NCBI RefSeq assembly: GCF_964026565.1 | Contig: NZ_OZ032162.1 | Span: 1,116,001-1,180,000, forward strand | Reading direction: 5' to 3' | DNA from: Rickettsia endosymbiont of Ceutorhynchus obstrictus | GTDB taxonomy: Bacteria; Pseudomonadota; Alphaproteobacteria; Rickettsiales; Rickettsiaceae | DNA length: 64,000 nucleotides | Part shown: in pieces, positions 28,038 to 37,152 of the stretch | Layout: every line of letters begins with the position of its first letter | Numbering within the stretch: position 1 is the first letter of the stretch | The notes under the pieces: generated by a model | Databases searched by the model: none | What the model saw: the letters and a program-made list of their open reading frames with translations, nothing else | What the model was told of the DNA's origin: nothing | Made by a program: the position numbers and the translations under genes

Positions 28038-29585
28038 ATGACAACAATTGTTAATGCTAAGTTAGGTTATGATAACTCTAAACCTACATTTGATCATGAT
28101 TTTGTAAAAACTAATAGGATATTATCTCTTTCCGGAGGCGGAGTAAAAGGCATAGCTGAATTAGTAGTACTTGTTGAAATTGAAGAAAGAACAGGAAAAT
28201 CTATATCCGAATTATTTCCTATTATTGCGGGTACCAGTGTTGGAGGATTAATAGCTGCCTTATTAACTATTCCTAAAGAAGAAGGTTCAAAAGAAGCCAA
28301 ATATTCAGCAAAAGACGCATTAGAAATATTTACTAACAGTGCCTCCGAGATTTTTCCTAATGTATTTTTAGGATCATTAAAACAGATATTTACACATAAA
28401 TATAGTCAAGCTTCTTTAAAAAAAATATTAGACGAATATTTAGAAAATGATAGGTTAAGCGATACTACTTCTCGTCTTATTATTCCGGTAACCGATTTAA
28501 ATGCCAAAGAAAAAGAAGCCGCAATCTTTGATAGTAATGATAATTATAGTTCACATGTTAAAGTAAAAGACATAATACTCGCAACAACGGCAGCACCGAC
28601 TTTTTTTAAACCCATTACAAATAGGGAATATACTAAAGGCCGCCAAGAAGGAGATATGTATGCTTATGCGGATGGGGGACTCGGAGCAAATCGTCCGGCT
28701 TATGAAGCTTTAAAAACACTTAAAAAAGGTCATAATAGAACGGAACAAGCAGAAATTCTAGATCATACGATGATTTGTTCTATTAACTTTAATAACGATA
28801 TAAATGTAAATACGTCAGTACCGAAAATTGGTTTAGACGGAGTGCTAGGATGGTTGATTAAAGGTAAATTAGTAGACAGACTCATGCAGGGTAATGAAAA
28901 TTTATCTACGGCAGAAGTTAAGGTTGATTTACCGGGAGAAGATGAATTTATTGAAATATCAATCCCTATTACTAAAGAAACTAAGAGCTTGGATAATGCA
29001 AATTCCAAAAATATAGAAAATTTGATAGCGGTAGGACAAAAATATATAGCAGAAAATAGCGAATCGATTCAAAAATTATGTGATAATCTACTTGATAATA
29101 TTAACAAGGAACAAGGGTTTAATACAACAGAAAGCCTTTCTGAAATTACTTCCGATAACGCAAATATTATTGACGTTAGCGATGATGAGGAAGGAGTTGA
29201 TAAAGAACAAGTTTTAACAATAATACAAGAATATGCTGAAGCATTTTGTGAAAAAAACCCTCTTTTAAAAGAAAATATAGATAAATTTTTTAATGCATTA
29301 AAAAATTATACTTACGATGAACTAGAAAAATTAGTCTTAAACTTTAATGAGTTAGGAGACCTTAGTGAAAATGAATTAGAAGCATTTGTTACAAATTTCA
29401 ATATGTTAGAAAATTATACTAGCAATAACCTACAGAATTTAATTTTAAATTTATCTGAAACTACTAACGAAATATCAAATACACAAAATAATTTCACTCC
29501 CTTTACTAGTTGCAGTATGGAAGCATTAAAGGAAGATTCACCGCTTGAAGGAATTGATATAGAAACAGATGATGTATATGCTTAA
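28038..29585 (+). CDS. Patatin-like phospholipase (Pat-type)
   Basis: A protein of 515 residues with the patatin hydrolase core: oxyanion hole SGGGVKG, nucleophile Ser67 in GTSVGG, and catalytic Asp212 in ADGGLGANRP. It hydrolyses phospholipids (PLA2 activity); rickettsial Pat1 and Pat2 are reported to act in host-membrane escape. The core ends near residue 345, followed by an acidic, Asn/Glu-rich tail with two near-repeats (YDELEKLVLNFNELG and SENELEAFVTNFNMLE). There is no Sec signal peptide. The length is nearer Pat1 than Pat2, but I do not assign the paralogue. GAGGA lies before the ATG. Confidence 0.9.
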   Translation: MTTIVNAKLGYDNSKPTFDHDFVKTNRILSLSGGGVKGIAELVVLVEIEERTGKSISELFPIIAGTSVGGLIAALLTIPKEEGSKEAKYSAKDALEIFTNSASEIFPNVFLGSLKQIFTHKYSQASLKKILDEYLENDRLSDTTSRLIIPVTDLNAKEKEAAIFDSNDNYSSHVKVKDIILATTAAPTFFKPITNREYTKGRQEGDMYAYADGGLGANRPAYEALKTLKKGHNRTEQAEILDHTMICSINFNNDINVNTSVPKIGLDGVLGWLIKGKLVDRLMQGNENLSTAEVKVDLPGEDEFIEISIPITKETKSLDNANSKNIENLIAVGQKYIAENSESIQKLCDNLLDNINKEQGFNTTESLSEITSDNANIIDVSDDEEGVDKEQVLTIIQEYAEAFCEKNPLLKENIDKFFNALKNYTYDELEKLVLNFNELGDLSENELEAFVTNFNMLENYTSNNLQNLILNLSETTNEISNTQNNFTPFTSCSMEALKEDSPLEGIDIETDDVYA

Positions 29586-29718
29586 TCTGTAATAAATAAA
29601 CATCTATTTAAGCGATAAAGGTCTATAAAGTCCGTCATTGCTAGGAGGCGTTGTTGCGTGGCTAATAATTTACCGTATTATGGTTATTATAAGTACGGTG
29701 TCATCTAGTTGCTTGACC

Positions 29719-29904
29719 CACTACTGTACGAACGTTTAAATAAAGAGATGAAATTCTGTCATTCCGTGGCTACGACCACGGAATCCAGTTTTATAATATC
29801 ATAAAAAAGACTCTAAAATAAGTCTAATATGGCTTTATTTTCCTGGATGCCGTGATCAAGTCACGGCATGACACAGCCTTTTTCTTAATGTTCGTACACT
29901 AGTG
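29719..29904 (-). mobile_element. MITE family A, copy 7, with an adjacent partial copy
   Basis: 186 bp in reverse orientation. The left flank TGCTTGACC (29710-29718) and right flank GGCTTGACC (29905-29913) differ at one base. Immediately after, 29924-30010 repeats the right half of the same element with the same private variant (AAAAAAGACTC), pointing to a local duplication. A B right end follows at about 30030. Confidence 0.82.
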
Positions 29905-30291
29905 GGCTTGACCACGGTATCCAATTTTATAATATCATAAAAAAGACTCTAAAATAAGTCTAATATGGCTTTATTTTCCTGGATGCCGTGATCAAGCCAC
30001 GGCATGACACCGAAACACTTTGCAAAAATTTGAGCCATGCAGCAATGCCACTTGTTTCAGGATGACTTTTATTTCTTGGTGTTTCCTGGATTATTTCGGT
30101 TAAAGCCTTACAATAATGCTTTTTGCTTTTTCAATTATTTTATTATCGCTATCTACAGTTAATCTGAAATATTATTATCAAAAAATAAAAAAACTAATTT
30201 TTATCTAAAATCCAAGAGTTTATATCTACTATAAATATTTAAATTTTTGTTTTTCCTTTATCTACAAAAAATTAATACCGGATAAAAATGG

Positions 30292-30418
30292 TGCCGGGAG
30301 CTAACTTCAGTCATTGAATAAACAACCTCCTCTACTTTTTATGCATGCATAAAAAATAGAGGGCTCCCGGCATAAAAACCAAGATTTTTTAAAGTTGGTA
30401 TTATCAATGATGGAAGTT
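30292..30418. ncRNA. Candidate structured RNA or DNA element
   Basis: The gap 29586-30611 holds copy 7 of A and then this unexplained block. TGCCGGGAGC (30292-30301) pairs with GCTCCCGGCA (30363-30372). Inside lies a near-perfect long hairpin (30329-30362, centred on ATGCATGCAT). The loop AACTTC-TCATTGA (30303-30317) is complementary to TCAATGA-GAAGTT (30404-30418) downstream, giving a possible 13-bp pseudoknot. It is not an RPE, A, B or C sequence. The strand is unknown, and I cannot match it to a known RNA family. Confidence 0.35.
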
Positions 30419-30611
30419 AAGCATCATTAGAGTAGACATGATACCTAAATAATAGAAATAGTCAAGTAATAAATTAATTTATAGTATCAAAAAATGCGAA
30501 TTAAGATTAAGAATTATCTTCTAGTATTAATATGAATTTCCGGCAGTTTTTTATAGCCTCAATTATAATGAAAATATTGACACTAAAACGGCGATATGTA
30601 ACCATTAAATT

Positions 30612-31364
30612 TTATTTTAAATCTGACCAGATGCGGTTTTTAGCAATATAAAATAATATAGTAAATACTACTAAAAACATCATTACTTTAAGTCCCATCG
30701 ATTTACGGTGTTCCATTTCCGGCTCTGCTGCCCATTGCAAAAATACGGCAACGTCTCTACTCATTTGCTCAATAGTTGCAGGCGTGCCGTCTATATAAGT
30801 CACCTGCCCGTTTATAAGCGGCGGCGGCATAGCAATTTGATCATTGGCAAAATACGGATTATAGCTTAGCCCCGACATTAATTTAAAGCCGGCAGGTGCA
30901 TCGGCATAACCGGTAAGCAAAGAATATAAATAATCGGCTCCGTCATGACGGGCTTTAATAATCAATGACAAATCAGGCGGATAGGCGCCGTTATTCGCAC
31001 TTCTCGCTGCCTGCTCGTTCGGATAGGGATGTACAAAATGATCAGCCGGCAAAGCCGGTCTATCAAACATTTCGCCCTCATCGTTCGGACCGTCCTTAAC
31101 GGTGTAACCTTTGGCTATTTCCTTTATTTCATCTTCGGAAAAACCGATATCTTTCAAGTTCCGGTAAGATAAATTATATAGCCCGTGGCAAACGCTACAT
31201 ACTTCTTTATAAACCTGAAAACCCCTTTGCGCTGCCTCACGGTCAACACTACCGAACACCCCGTCAAACGGCCAATTCATCTTTTTCGGCGGCAAAGCTT
31301 CGTTGCCTAGCGTTAAGCTGGAAGTTAGTAGTATAAAAATAGAAATGATAAATTTAATTTGCAT
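30612..31364 (-). CDS. petC: Cytochrome c1
   Basis: A protein of 250 residues. It carries electrons from the Rieske protein to soluble cytochrome c in the bc1 complex. It has a signal peptide (MQIKFIISIFILLTSSLTLG), the haem motif CSVCH at residues 56-60, a Met ligand region likely in PAGFKLMSGLSYNPYF, and a C-terminal membrane anchor ending IAKNRIWSDLK. It is the last gene of the petABC cluster, starting 8 bp after the RDD-family gene. Confidence 0.96.
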   Translation of the reverse strand: MQIKFIISIFILLTSSLTLGNEALPPKKMNWPFDGVFGSVDREAAQRGFQVYKEVCSVCHGLYNLSYRNLKDIGFSEDEIKEIAKGYTVKDGPNDEGEMFDRPALPADHFVHPYPNEQAARSANNGAYPPDLSLIIKARHDGADYLYSLLTGYADAPAGFKLMSGLSYNPYFANDQIAMPPPLINGQVTYIDGTPATIEQMSRDVAVFLQWAAEPEMEHRKSMGLKVMMFLVVFTILFYIAKNRIWSDLK

Positions 31365-31372
31365 GTAACGAA

Positions 31373-31933
31373 TTATTTTAAAATATTTAGGAGCTCAAAG
31401 AAAATAATATAAATAAATATAATAATAAGAGTAATTAATAAACTTTGGTTGCGATATACTATCTTAAAATTCATTTGTTTATCCCATGAGGTACTTTGAA
31501 ATTTGATTAAATTCCTATAAGATAAAAATATTGGTATCAAACTAATAATAGGAATTCCTAATGCCATCCCTTTTAATAATGCTAAGAATTCACGTTTAAT
31601 AAGTCTAATAAGGCTTGGCTCCATATTATTTGATTCCAATACTTTTATACCTAATATTTTTTTTCCAAGCGTATTACCAAAATAATACATTAAAAATGCA
31701 TTAACAAATAACCATATATAAGTTGTTATCACCCATTGTATAAGATAGCTATTATCGAATTTGTCTTTAATTGTGCAAAAAAAATAATTTGTAGGGAAAG
31801 CATAGTTAATCATTTTTAATGTTAAATTGACCAAATACCAATAAAAAAGGCAATCAATACCTCTAGCAAAAAATCTCCTCCAAGCATGTGAGGCTGTTAC
31901 TTTTTGGGGTTCAGTCCAGTTTGTATTTTTCAT
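31373..31933 (-). CDS. RDD-family membrane protein between petB and petC
   Basis: A protein of 186 residues from ATG 31933 (MKNTNWTEPQKVTASHAWRR). The sequence RRFFARGIDCLFYW and the later GNTLGKKILGIKVLES pattern are typical of the RDD family, membrane proteins with variable roles (some are ion exchangers). Four or so hydrophobic segments are visible. The open frame continues upstream to 32029 through repeat sequence, which I exclude. Its position inside the bc1 gene cluster is unusual; the function is unknown. Confidence 0.8.
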   Translation of the reverse strand: MKNTNWTEPQKVTASHAWRRFFARGIDCLFYWYLVNLTLKMINYAFPTNYFFCTIKDKFDNSYLIQWVITTYIWLFVNAFLMYYFGNTLGKKILGIKVLESNNMEPSLIRLIKREFLALLKGMALGIPIISLIPIFLSYRNLIKFQSTSWDKQMNFKIVYRNQSLLITLIIIFIYIIFFELLNILK

Positions 31934-32078
31934 AATAATGCTCTCAATGTCATTCCAGCGAAGGCGGGGCGTTGTTGCATGGCTCGAATTTTTGCAAAGT
32001 GTTTCGGTGTCATCTAGTTGCTTGACCACGGCATCCAGTCTTTTTACTAAGATTTTTTCTGGATACCATGGTCAAGCC

Positions 32079-32262
32079 CACTATTGTACGAACGTTTAAA
32101 TAAAGAGGTAAAAATTCTGTCATTCCGTGGCTACGACCACGGAATCCAGCTTATAATATCATAAAAAGATTCTAAAATAAGTCTAATATGGCTTTATTTT
32201 CCTGGATGCCGTGATCAAGTCACGGCATGACACAGCCTTTTTTCAACGTTCGTACAGTAGTG
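32079..32262 (-). mobile_element. MITE family A, copy 8 (9-bp target duplication)
   Basis: 184 bp in reverse orientation. Direct repeats GGTCAAGCC lie at 32070-32078 and 32263-32271. It lies inside a B-like shell (left end 31968, right end near 32331) that fills the 31934-32384 gap and separates petB from the RDD gene and petC. Confidence 0.92.
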
Positions 32263-32384
32263 GGTCAAGCCTCGGTATGACATCGTACTTATAATAACCA
32301 TAATACGGTAAATTATGAGCCATGCAAAGCCCCACCTTTAGCTAGAATGACACCACAAACAATTACCTATCCACGTAACAATAC

Positions 32385-33584
32385 TTATATCTCTTCCGGC
32401 AGCGGCAACGGCTTTTCATATTTGCTAATTAACGGTAATGCTACTAAAAAATGGAAGAAATAATAGCTTGCGGCAAAACGACTTAACGTAATATACGGCT
32501 CTTCTGCCGGTTGACCGCCTAAATAACCGAGTAGTAAACAATCTGCAATAAATATCCAGAAAGCAACGCGATAGATAGGTCTGTAATTGCTACTCCTTAC
32601 CTTTGAGCTATCAAGCCAAGGTAGAACAAATAACACAAATATACTTGAAAACATCAGCAATACCCCGCCAAGCTTTGACGGCACGGCTCGCAATATTGCA
32701 TAGAAGGGTAAAAAATACCATTCAGGGACGATATGTGCCGGCGTTACTAACGGGTTCGCCGGTATATAATTATCGGGATGCCCTAGATAATTCGGCTGAT
32801 AAAAGATAAAATAGGCAAATATTATAAAATAAACGCCGAATCCGACAAAATCCTTAACAGTATAATATGGATGAAAAGGAATAGTATCTTTAAGCGTTTT
32901 AACATCGATACCTTTCGGGTTATTCGAGCCGTGCCTGTGCAGAGCAACTAAATGTAACATCACTAAAGCGACAATAATAAACGGCAGCAAATAATGCAGC
33001 GCAAAGAATCTATTAAGAGTGGGGTTATCAACCGAAAATCCACCCCACAGCCAGGTAACTATAGATTTACCGACAAATGGAATGGCGGAAAATAAATTAG
33101 TAATTACCGTTGCACCCCAGTAACTCATTTGTCCCCAAGGGAGTACATAGCCCATAAAAGCCGTTGCCATCATGGTTAGGAAAATAATAATACCGATATG
33201 CCAAAGCAATTCACGCGGCGCTTTGTATGAACCGTAATACATCCCACGACAAATATGTAAATACACGGCGGCAAAAAACATTGAAGCCCCGACCGCATGC
33301 GCATAACGTATTAGCCAGCCGTAATTAACGTTGCGCATTATTTTCTCGACGCTATCAAATGCGTAATCGACATGAGGCGTATAGTGCATAGCTAAAACTA
33401 CACCGGTAATTATTTGAATTACTAACGCAATGCCGGCTATCGAGCCTAAATTCCACAAATAACTTAAATTTTTAGGAGTTTGATACTGACTAAAATGTTT
33501 TAAGAAGGAAAAAACGGGTAATCTATAGTCAATCCATTCTATTATTGAGCCAGAAGATTTTTCCGGAGTATTATTTTCGTGCAT
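32385..33584 (-). CDS. petB: Cytochrome b
   Basis: A protein of 399 residues, the core subunit of the bc1 complex carrying two b haems and the Qo and Qi sites. The haem ligands lie in RYAHAVGASMFFAAVYLHICRG and in FIIVALVMLHLVALHRHGSNNP; the Qo-site PEW loop is VPEWYFLPFYAIL. About eight membrane helices. It starts 6 bp after the petA stop, as in other bc1 operons. Confidence 0.97.
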   Translation of the reverse strand: MHENNTPEKSSGSIIEWIDYRLPVFSFLKHFSQYQTPKNLSYLWNLGSIAGIALVIQIITGVVLAMHYTPHVDYAFDSVEKIMRNVNYGWLIRYAHAVGASMFFAAVYLHICRGMYYGSYKAPRELLWHIGIIIFLTMMATAFMGYVLPWGQMSYWGATVITNLFSAIPFVGKSIVTWLWGGFSVDNPTLNRFFALHYLLPFIIVALVMLHLVALHRHGSNNPKGIDVKTLKDTIPFHPYYTVKDFVGFGVYFIIFAYFIFYQPNYLGHPDNYIPANPLVTPAHIVPEWYFLPFYAILRAVPSKLGGVLLMFSSIFVLFVLPWLDSSKVRSSNYRPIYRVAFWIFIADCLLLGYLGGQPAEEPYITLSRFAASYYFFHFLVALPLISKYEKPLPLPEEI

Positions 33585-33590
33585 AAATAA

Positions 33591-34151
33591 TTATCCGATT
33601 CTGATTTTTTTATCGCTGATAAAGCTATAAGGCGGAATTGCTAAATTTAAAGGCGCAGGACCTCTACGGACTCTACCGGAAGAATCATATTGCGAACCGT
33701 GGCACGGGCAAAACCAGCCGTCATACTCACCTTGATTAGCCAAAGGAACACATCCCAAATGCGTACAAATGCCGATTGTTATTAGCCAATTATCATGCCC
33801 GGCTTTAACTCTATCTTGATCCGCTTCGGGATCGATTAACTCCGACAATTTAACATTCCTTGCTTCGGTAATTTTATCAGGAGTGCGATTAGTAATAAAA
33901 ACAGGTTTCCCTTGCCATTTCACGGTAACGGTTTGACCCACGGCAATGTTAGATAAATCAACTTCAATTGATGATAAAGCAAGCACATCGGCAGAAGGAT
34001 TTAAGGAATCAATTAACGGCCACGCAGTACAGACTGCTCCAACCGCTGCTATACCGGTAGCGGATAGTACCATAAAGTCCCTACGTGTCTGCTTATTTGA
34101 TTCGTCTTCCAAGAATTGCTCTTTCATTTTATCAGGGATTCGCATGCTCAC
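33591..34151 (-). CDS. petA: Rieske iron-sulphur protein, start supplied by an RPE
   Basis: A protein of 186 residues, the 2Fe-2S subunit of the bc1 complex. Cluster ligands lie in CTHLGC and CPCHGS. NKQTRRDFMVLSATGIAAVGAVCTAWP is the twin-arginine signal-anchor. The first residues, MSMRIPDKMKEQFLED, are translated from the CAAGAATTG-type RPE, so the present start (GTG 34151, or ATG 34145) lies in the repeat. An upstream in-frame-like native start appears at 34246 (see leader). The GTG overlaps the leader stop as GTGA, which would allow coupled re-initiation. Confidence 0.95.
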   Translation of the reverse strand: MSMRIPDKMKEQFLEDESNKQTRRDFMVLSATGIAAVGAVCTAWPLIDSLNPSADVLALSSIEVDLSNIAVGQTVTVKWQGKPVFITNRTPDKITEARNVKLSELIDPEADQDRVKAGHDNWLITIGICTHLGCVPLANQGEYDGWFCPCHGSQYDSSGRVRRGPAPLNLAIPPYSFISDKKIRIG

Positions 34152-34206
34152 TTATTAAGTATAAGCTGCGCTTGCTCACCCCTCAAAATAAAATTCAATT
34201 CTTGAA
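34108..34206. repeat. CAAGAATTG-type RPE inserted in petA
   Basis: Arms CAAGAATTGCTCTTTCATTTT and AAAATAAAATTCAATTCTTGA, matching the intergenic copies at 15787, 17808 and 55058. It is the only copy in the window that carries a gene's functional start codon. Confidence 0.85.
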
Positions 34207-34246
34207 ATACTTTCCATATATTTATATTATCTTCAGTATTTGACAT
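34148..34246 (-). pseudogene. Leader frame containing the probable original petA start
   Basis: ATG 34246 opens 32 codons beginning MSNTEDN, then running through the RPE to TGA at 34150-34148. As I recall, other rickettsial Rieske proteins begin with a short MS-T-EDN-like stretch followed by NKQT and the twin arginine, so this looks like the old N-terminus cut off by the RPE and left in a different frame. Its stop overlaps the new petA GTG. Confidence 0.55.
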
Positions 34247-34312
34247 AAAAGTAGAAGTAGATTTTATTTAATATTTTTTTATATGTTAGGATAAAAACAT
34301 ATTTATAGTTTA

Positions 34313-34750
34313 CTAATTATTATTATCAGTAGTAGTATTTTTAGCCGGGTCATAAGGATTTACTACAGGAGTAGCAGGTTCCGGTATTGTCCCATCCGGT
34401 TGGTTTTGTATAAGCTTATCCATGCTTTGTTGCAATTGTTTTTCACCGGTACCCTCTCTAACTTCATATTTTCCCGGGTCGCCCAAACAATCCCAAAATC
34501 TAACCAGATGATTCCAGTCAGCTCCGAGTTTTGGAGTACAATTTTGAGCAACTGCTTTTGTCTGTTCCAACTCCTCTGAAACAGTTTTAGTTACATAATC
34601 TATAAACCCTATATCGTCAAGCCCCTTTGCTACATAATATAGTATGATTAATGATGTAATTGCCACCATTAAGTACCATTTGCTAATAATACCCCAGAGA
34701 AACAATCCCATAGGGTTAGCCGCAATTAGCCTTCTTAAAGCTTGCCACAT
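34313..34750 (-). CDS. Small single-span membrane protein, function unknown
   Basis: A protein of 145 residues with an N-terminal hydrophobic segment (FLWGIISKWYLMVAITSLIILYYVA, about residues 17-41) followed by a hydrophilic domain and a Pro/Asn/Thr-rich tail ending in TTTDNNN. NCTPKLGADWNHLVRFWDCLG carries two cysteines that may pair. I recognise no enzyme motif. It may be a Rickettsiales-specific family. It lies upstream of petA on the same strand but is separated by a 66-bp spacer before the petA leader. Confidence 0.6.
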   Translation of the reverse strand: MWQALRRLIAANPMGLFLWGIISKWYLMVAITSLIILYYVAKGLDDIGFIDYVTKTVSEELEQTKAVAQNCTPKLGADWNHLVRFWDCLGDPGKYEVREGTGEKQLQQSMDKLIQNQPDGTIPEPATPVVNPYDPAKNTTTDNNN

Positions 34751-34834
34751 AAATTTTTCCCAACAATTATCAATATATACTCAAATATCTTATACTATCA
34801 CTTCAATAAAACAAAGAAAATAACTTAATATGCT

Positions 34835-35491
34835 CTAAATACTATAAATATTTCTAATTAAATACACGGATAAAAAAAATAAAATCGGTAAAAATATTAA
34901 ATTGATGCCGGTCATAATAAAAATCAATCCCAAATTATCATGTATGTTATTATTTTGCAAAATTAAACCGGTCATTATTACACTCGGTATTAATAAAGGC
35001 ATAATAAACATACCGAGAAAATTAGCATTAGCCCTAAAATAGCTTTGCATACTACTTGATAAGACAACTAAAGCACTTGCTAACATGAATAAAAGGCATA
35101 AGCTAATAAACAAATATATAATTTCCGATAGTTGCAGGCTAAAGAAAACGTAAATAACCGGCATAACTAAAATTATACCTATAAAACTACTTATCAATAT
35201 AGCACAAAATTTAGCCAATATAATCTTTTCCGAATTAAAGTTTGATAACAATAACTCTAAACTACCGTCTTCTAAATCAGATTTAAATAAAAGCGGCGTA
35301 AAACCGATTAACGAAATTAATAAACAAATTACCGAGAAAACTAAACCGAATTTTTTAATATCATCTTGGCTATTAATTAAACTAGTGCTAATAGTACAAA
35401 ATAAAAAAAATATAACAAGATATTTAGTAATATTATTAATACGATTTTGCACTAATAATTCCCACTTAATCAATAAAAACAAGTTTTTCAT
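34835..35491 (-). CDS. ccmB: Haem exporter protein CcmB
   Basis: A protein of 218 residues (220 if the upstream ATG at 35497 is used) with six hydrophobic segments and the CcmB features KNLFLLIKWELLVQNR at the N-terminus and LLFKSDLEDGSLELLLSN. CcmB is the membrane part of the CcmAB transporter in c-type cytochrome maturation (System I), which would serve the petC product. CcmA and the other Ccm genes are not in the window. Confidence 0.9.
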   Translation of the reverse strand: MKNLFLLIKWELLVQNRINNITKYLVIFFLFCTISTSLINSQDDIKKFGLVFSVICLLISLIGFTPLLFKSDLEDGSLELLLSNFNSEKIILAKFCAILISSFIGIILVMPVIYVFFSLQLSEIIYLFISLCLLFMLASALVVLSSSMQSYFRANANFLGMFIMPLLIPSVIMTGLILQNNNIHDNLGLIFIMTGINLIFLPILFFLSVYLIRNIYSI

Positions 35492-35564
35492 GATCAATTT
35501 TAATATTTAGTTAGCTGTTGTGTAGATAGGTTAAGCGTGTTTTATGTCATTCCCATGAAAACGG

Positions 35565-35760
35565 GGCGTTGTTGCATGGCTCGAATTTTCGATGTCATTC
35601 TAGCTAAAGGCGGGAATCCAGCCTTACTTATGTCATGCTGAACTTGTTTCAGCATCTCATTAATAGATCCTGAAATAAATTCAGGATGACTATAATTTTT
35701 CTAGATTCCCGCCTTTAGCTAGAATGACATACTGCCGCTTTTATCAAACCATGCAACAAG
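35565..35760. mobile_element. Family B-like element
   Basis: The left end GGCGTTGTTGCATGGCT and right end ACCATGCAACAAG enclose RPE cores (GTCATTCTAGCTAAAGGCGG; the TCATGCTGAACTTG double hairpin). No target duplication is visible. It fills most of the 35498-35815 gap. Confidence 0.6.
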
Positions 35761-35815
35761 AGTTCCAGTCGCTCGCAATGACGTTGAGGTATCCACACAA
35801 GCAATGTCTCCTCGG

Positions 35816-36238
35816 TTAGCTCTCATACGTAATTAACATATAAATCAAATACATAATTGCCGCAACGCTAAGACCGATACCTATTTCAATTATAAATATT
35901 CCGGCATGCTGGGTCGATAATTTATCGATTGTAAAATTTGCCAGAGAATAATAATTTAAATAGTTATCGTTACACAATAAGGATATCACGCCGACGGAAG
36001 CATATATTATTACCCCTAAAGTCGCAATAAAAAGCAAAGAATCGGTAGAGAAATATTGTTTTTTACTATCACCGTAAACTAAATCAAAGCCGATAAGGCT
36101 TGATGCAAATATAACACCCGCTTGAAACCCGCCCCCAGGTGAGACCTCACCGTTAATTTGAATATATAAACTGTATAAAAATATATAGGGCAATGCAAAA
36201 AGCGTAACGTTACTAATAATCGGATAATTTTTAAGCAT
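35816..36238 (-). CDS. Mrp-type antiporter subunit B-like protein (MnhB domain)
   Basis: A protein of 140 residues from ATG 36238, with four membrane segments. PGGGFQAGVIFASSLIGFDLVYG is the hallmark of the MnhB/MrpB domain, and the C-terminal LSTQHAGIFIIEIGIGLSVAA fits. Mrp complexes exchange Na+ for H+ at the inner membrane. The start overlaps the upstream gene by 8 bp, implying translational coupling. Confidence 0.85.
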   Translation of the reverse strand: MLKNYPIISNVTLFALPYIFLYSLYIQINGEVSPGGGFQAGVIFASSLIGFDLVYGDSKKQYFSTDSLLFIATLGVIIYASVGVISLLCNDNYLNYYSLANFTIDKLSTQHAGIFIIEIGIGLSVAAIMYLIYMLITYES

Positions 36239-36827
36239 TTTTATTTTTCCTTGATAGTAATAATAATACCGAAATTCCGGCAATTAAAATTACGCTAGTT
36301 TCTCCAAGAGTATCAAACCCCCTATAGCTTGCAAGCAGCGCTGCAACAAATGAGTCTATACCGATATCATTACTAGTATTTTCAATATAATATTTACTTA
36401 AATGCGTGTGTAGAGGTGCATTAATGTCACCGTAATGCGGTAATTCAAGCCCTACATAAAGCATTGTTATTATAAAAGCTAAGCATATAATAGCTGCCGG
36501 AATAATTTTTGCCGAAGCAATTTTTATTTTTTTGATATTATCTTTTAGCTCTAGCGGTAATTTCTTTAACAGACTTAAATATACGCAAGTCGATAGACAG
36601 GCTCCTAGTGCCGTTTCGGTCATGGCAACATCCGGTCCGTCCATAAGAAGATAAGATAAGCTAATAAGTAAACTAAATACCGACATAGCAATTACCGTTT
36701 CTAATAAATTTTTAGCAATAACAAGTTTTATGGAGATAATAACCAATAAAAGAGCGATTAGATTAAGTAAATAATTACTTAACTCAAAATCTATAATTGC
36801 CGGAAAATTAAAAAAAGAATTATTCAT
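36231..36827 (-). CDS. Mrp-type antiporter protein (MrpA C-terminal / MbhE-like)
   Basis: A protein of 198 residues with six hydrophobic segments. YLLMDGPDVAMTETALGACLSTCVYL matches the DUF4040 part of MrpA-like subunits, and LLASYRGFDTLGETSVILIAGISVLLLL matches the MbhE/MrpB N-terminal module. In classical systems these domains are the MrpA C-terminus; here they form a separate gene coupled to the MnhB-like gene. A third member, mnhF-like, is at 58979-59245, so the antiporter genes are scattered. Confidence 0.8.
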   Translation of the reverse strand: MNNSFFNFPAIIDFELSNYLLNLIALLLVIISIKLVIAKNLLETVIAMSVFSLLISLSYLLMDGPDVAMTETALGACLSTCVYLSLLKKLPLELKDNIKKIKIASAKIIPAAIICLAFIITMLYVGLELPHYGDINAPLHTHLSKYYIENTSNDIGIDSFVAALLASYRGFDTLGETSVILIAGISVLLLLSRKNKNA

Positions 36828-36930
36828 TTTTGTATTTATTTTCTTTTTTCAGAAATGAGCTACCTCTGGATATCATTCCCGCGAGGCAATGCCCGCGTGG
36901 ATCGTTAAACGTCATTGCGAGCGACTGGAA

Positions 36931-37121
36931 GCGTTGTTATATGGCTCGAATTTTCAATGTCATTCTAGCTAAAGGCGGGAATCCAGAAAAATTATAGTCA
37001 TCCTGAATTTATTTCAGGATCTATTAATGAGATGCTGAAACAAGTTCAGCATGACATAAGTAAGGCTGGATTCCCGTTTTCACGGGGATGACATCGAAAA
37101 TTTGAGCCATGCAACAACGCC
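36931..37121. mobile_element. Family B-like element before infB
   Basis: The left end GCGTTGTTATATGGCTCG and right end GAGCCATGCAACAACGCC frame a GTCATTCTAGCTAAAGGCGGG arm and the TCATGCTGAACTTG double hairpin. No target duplication is seen. It fills the 36828-37152 gap together with a half RPE. Confidence 0.6.
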
Positions 37122-37152
37122 GGGCAACTATCATAAAGACATTAATACCGAC

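Noticed and set aside
30292..30418. tmRNA or SRP RNA
   Set aside because: I find no tag-peptide frame, no tRNA-like acceptor half, and no SRP GGAA-type loop.
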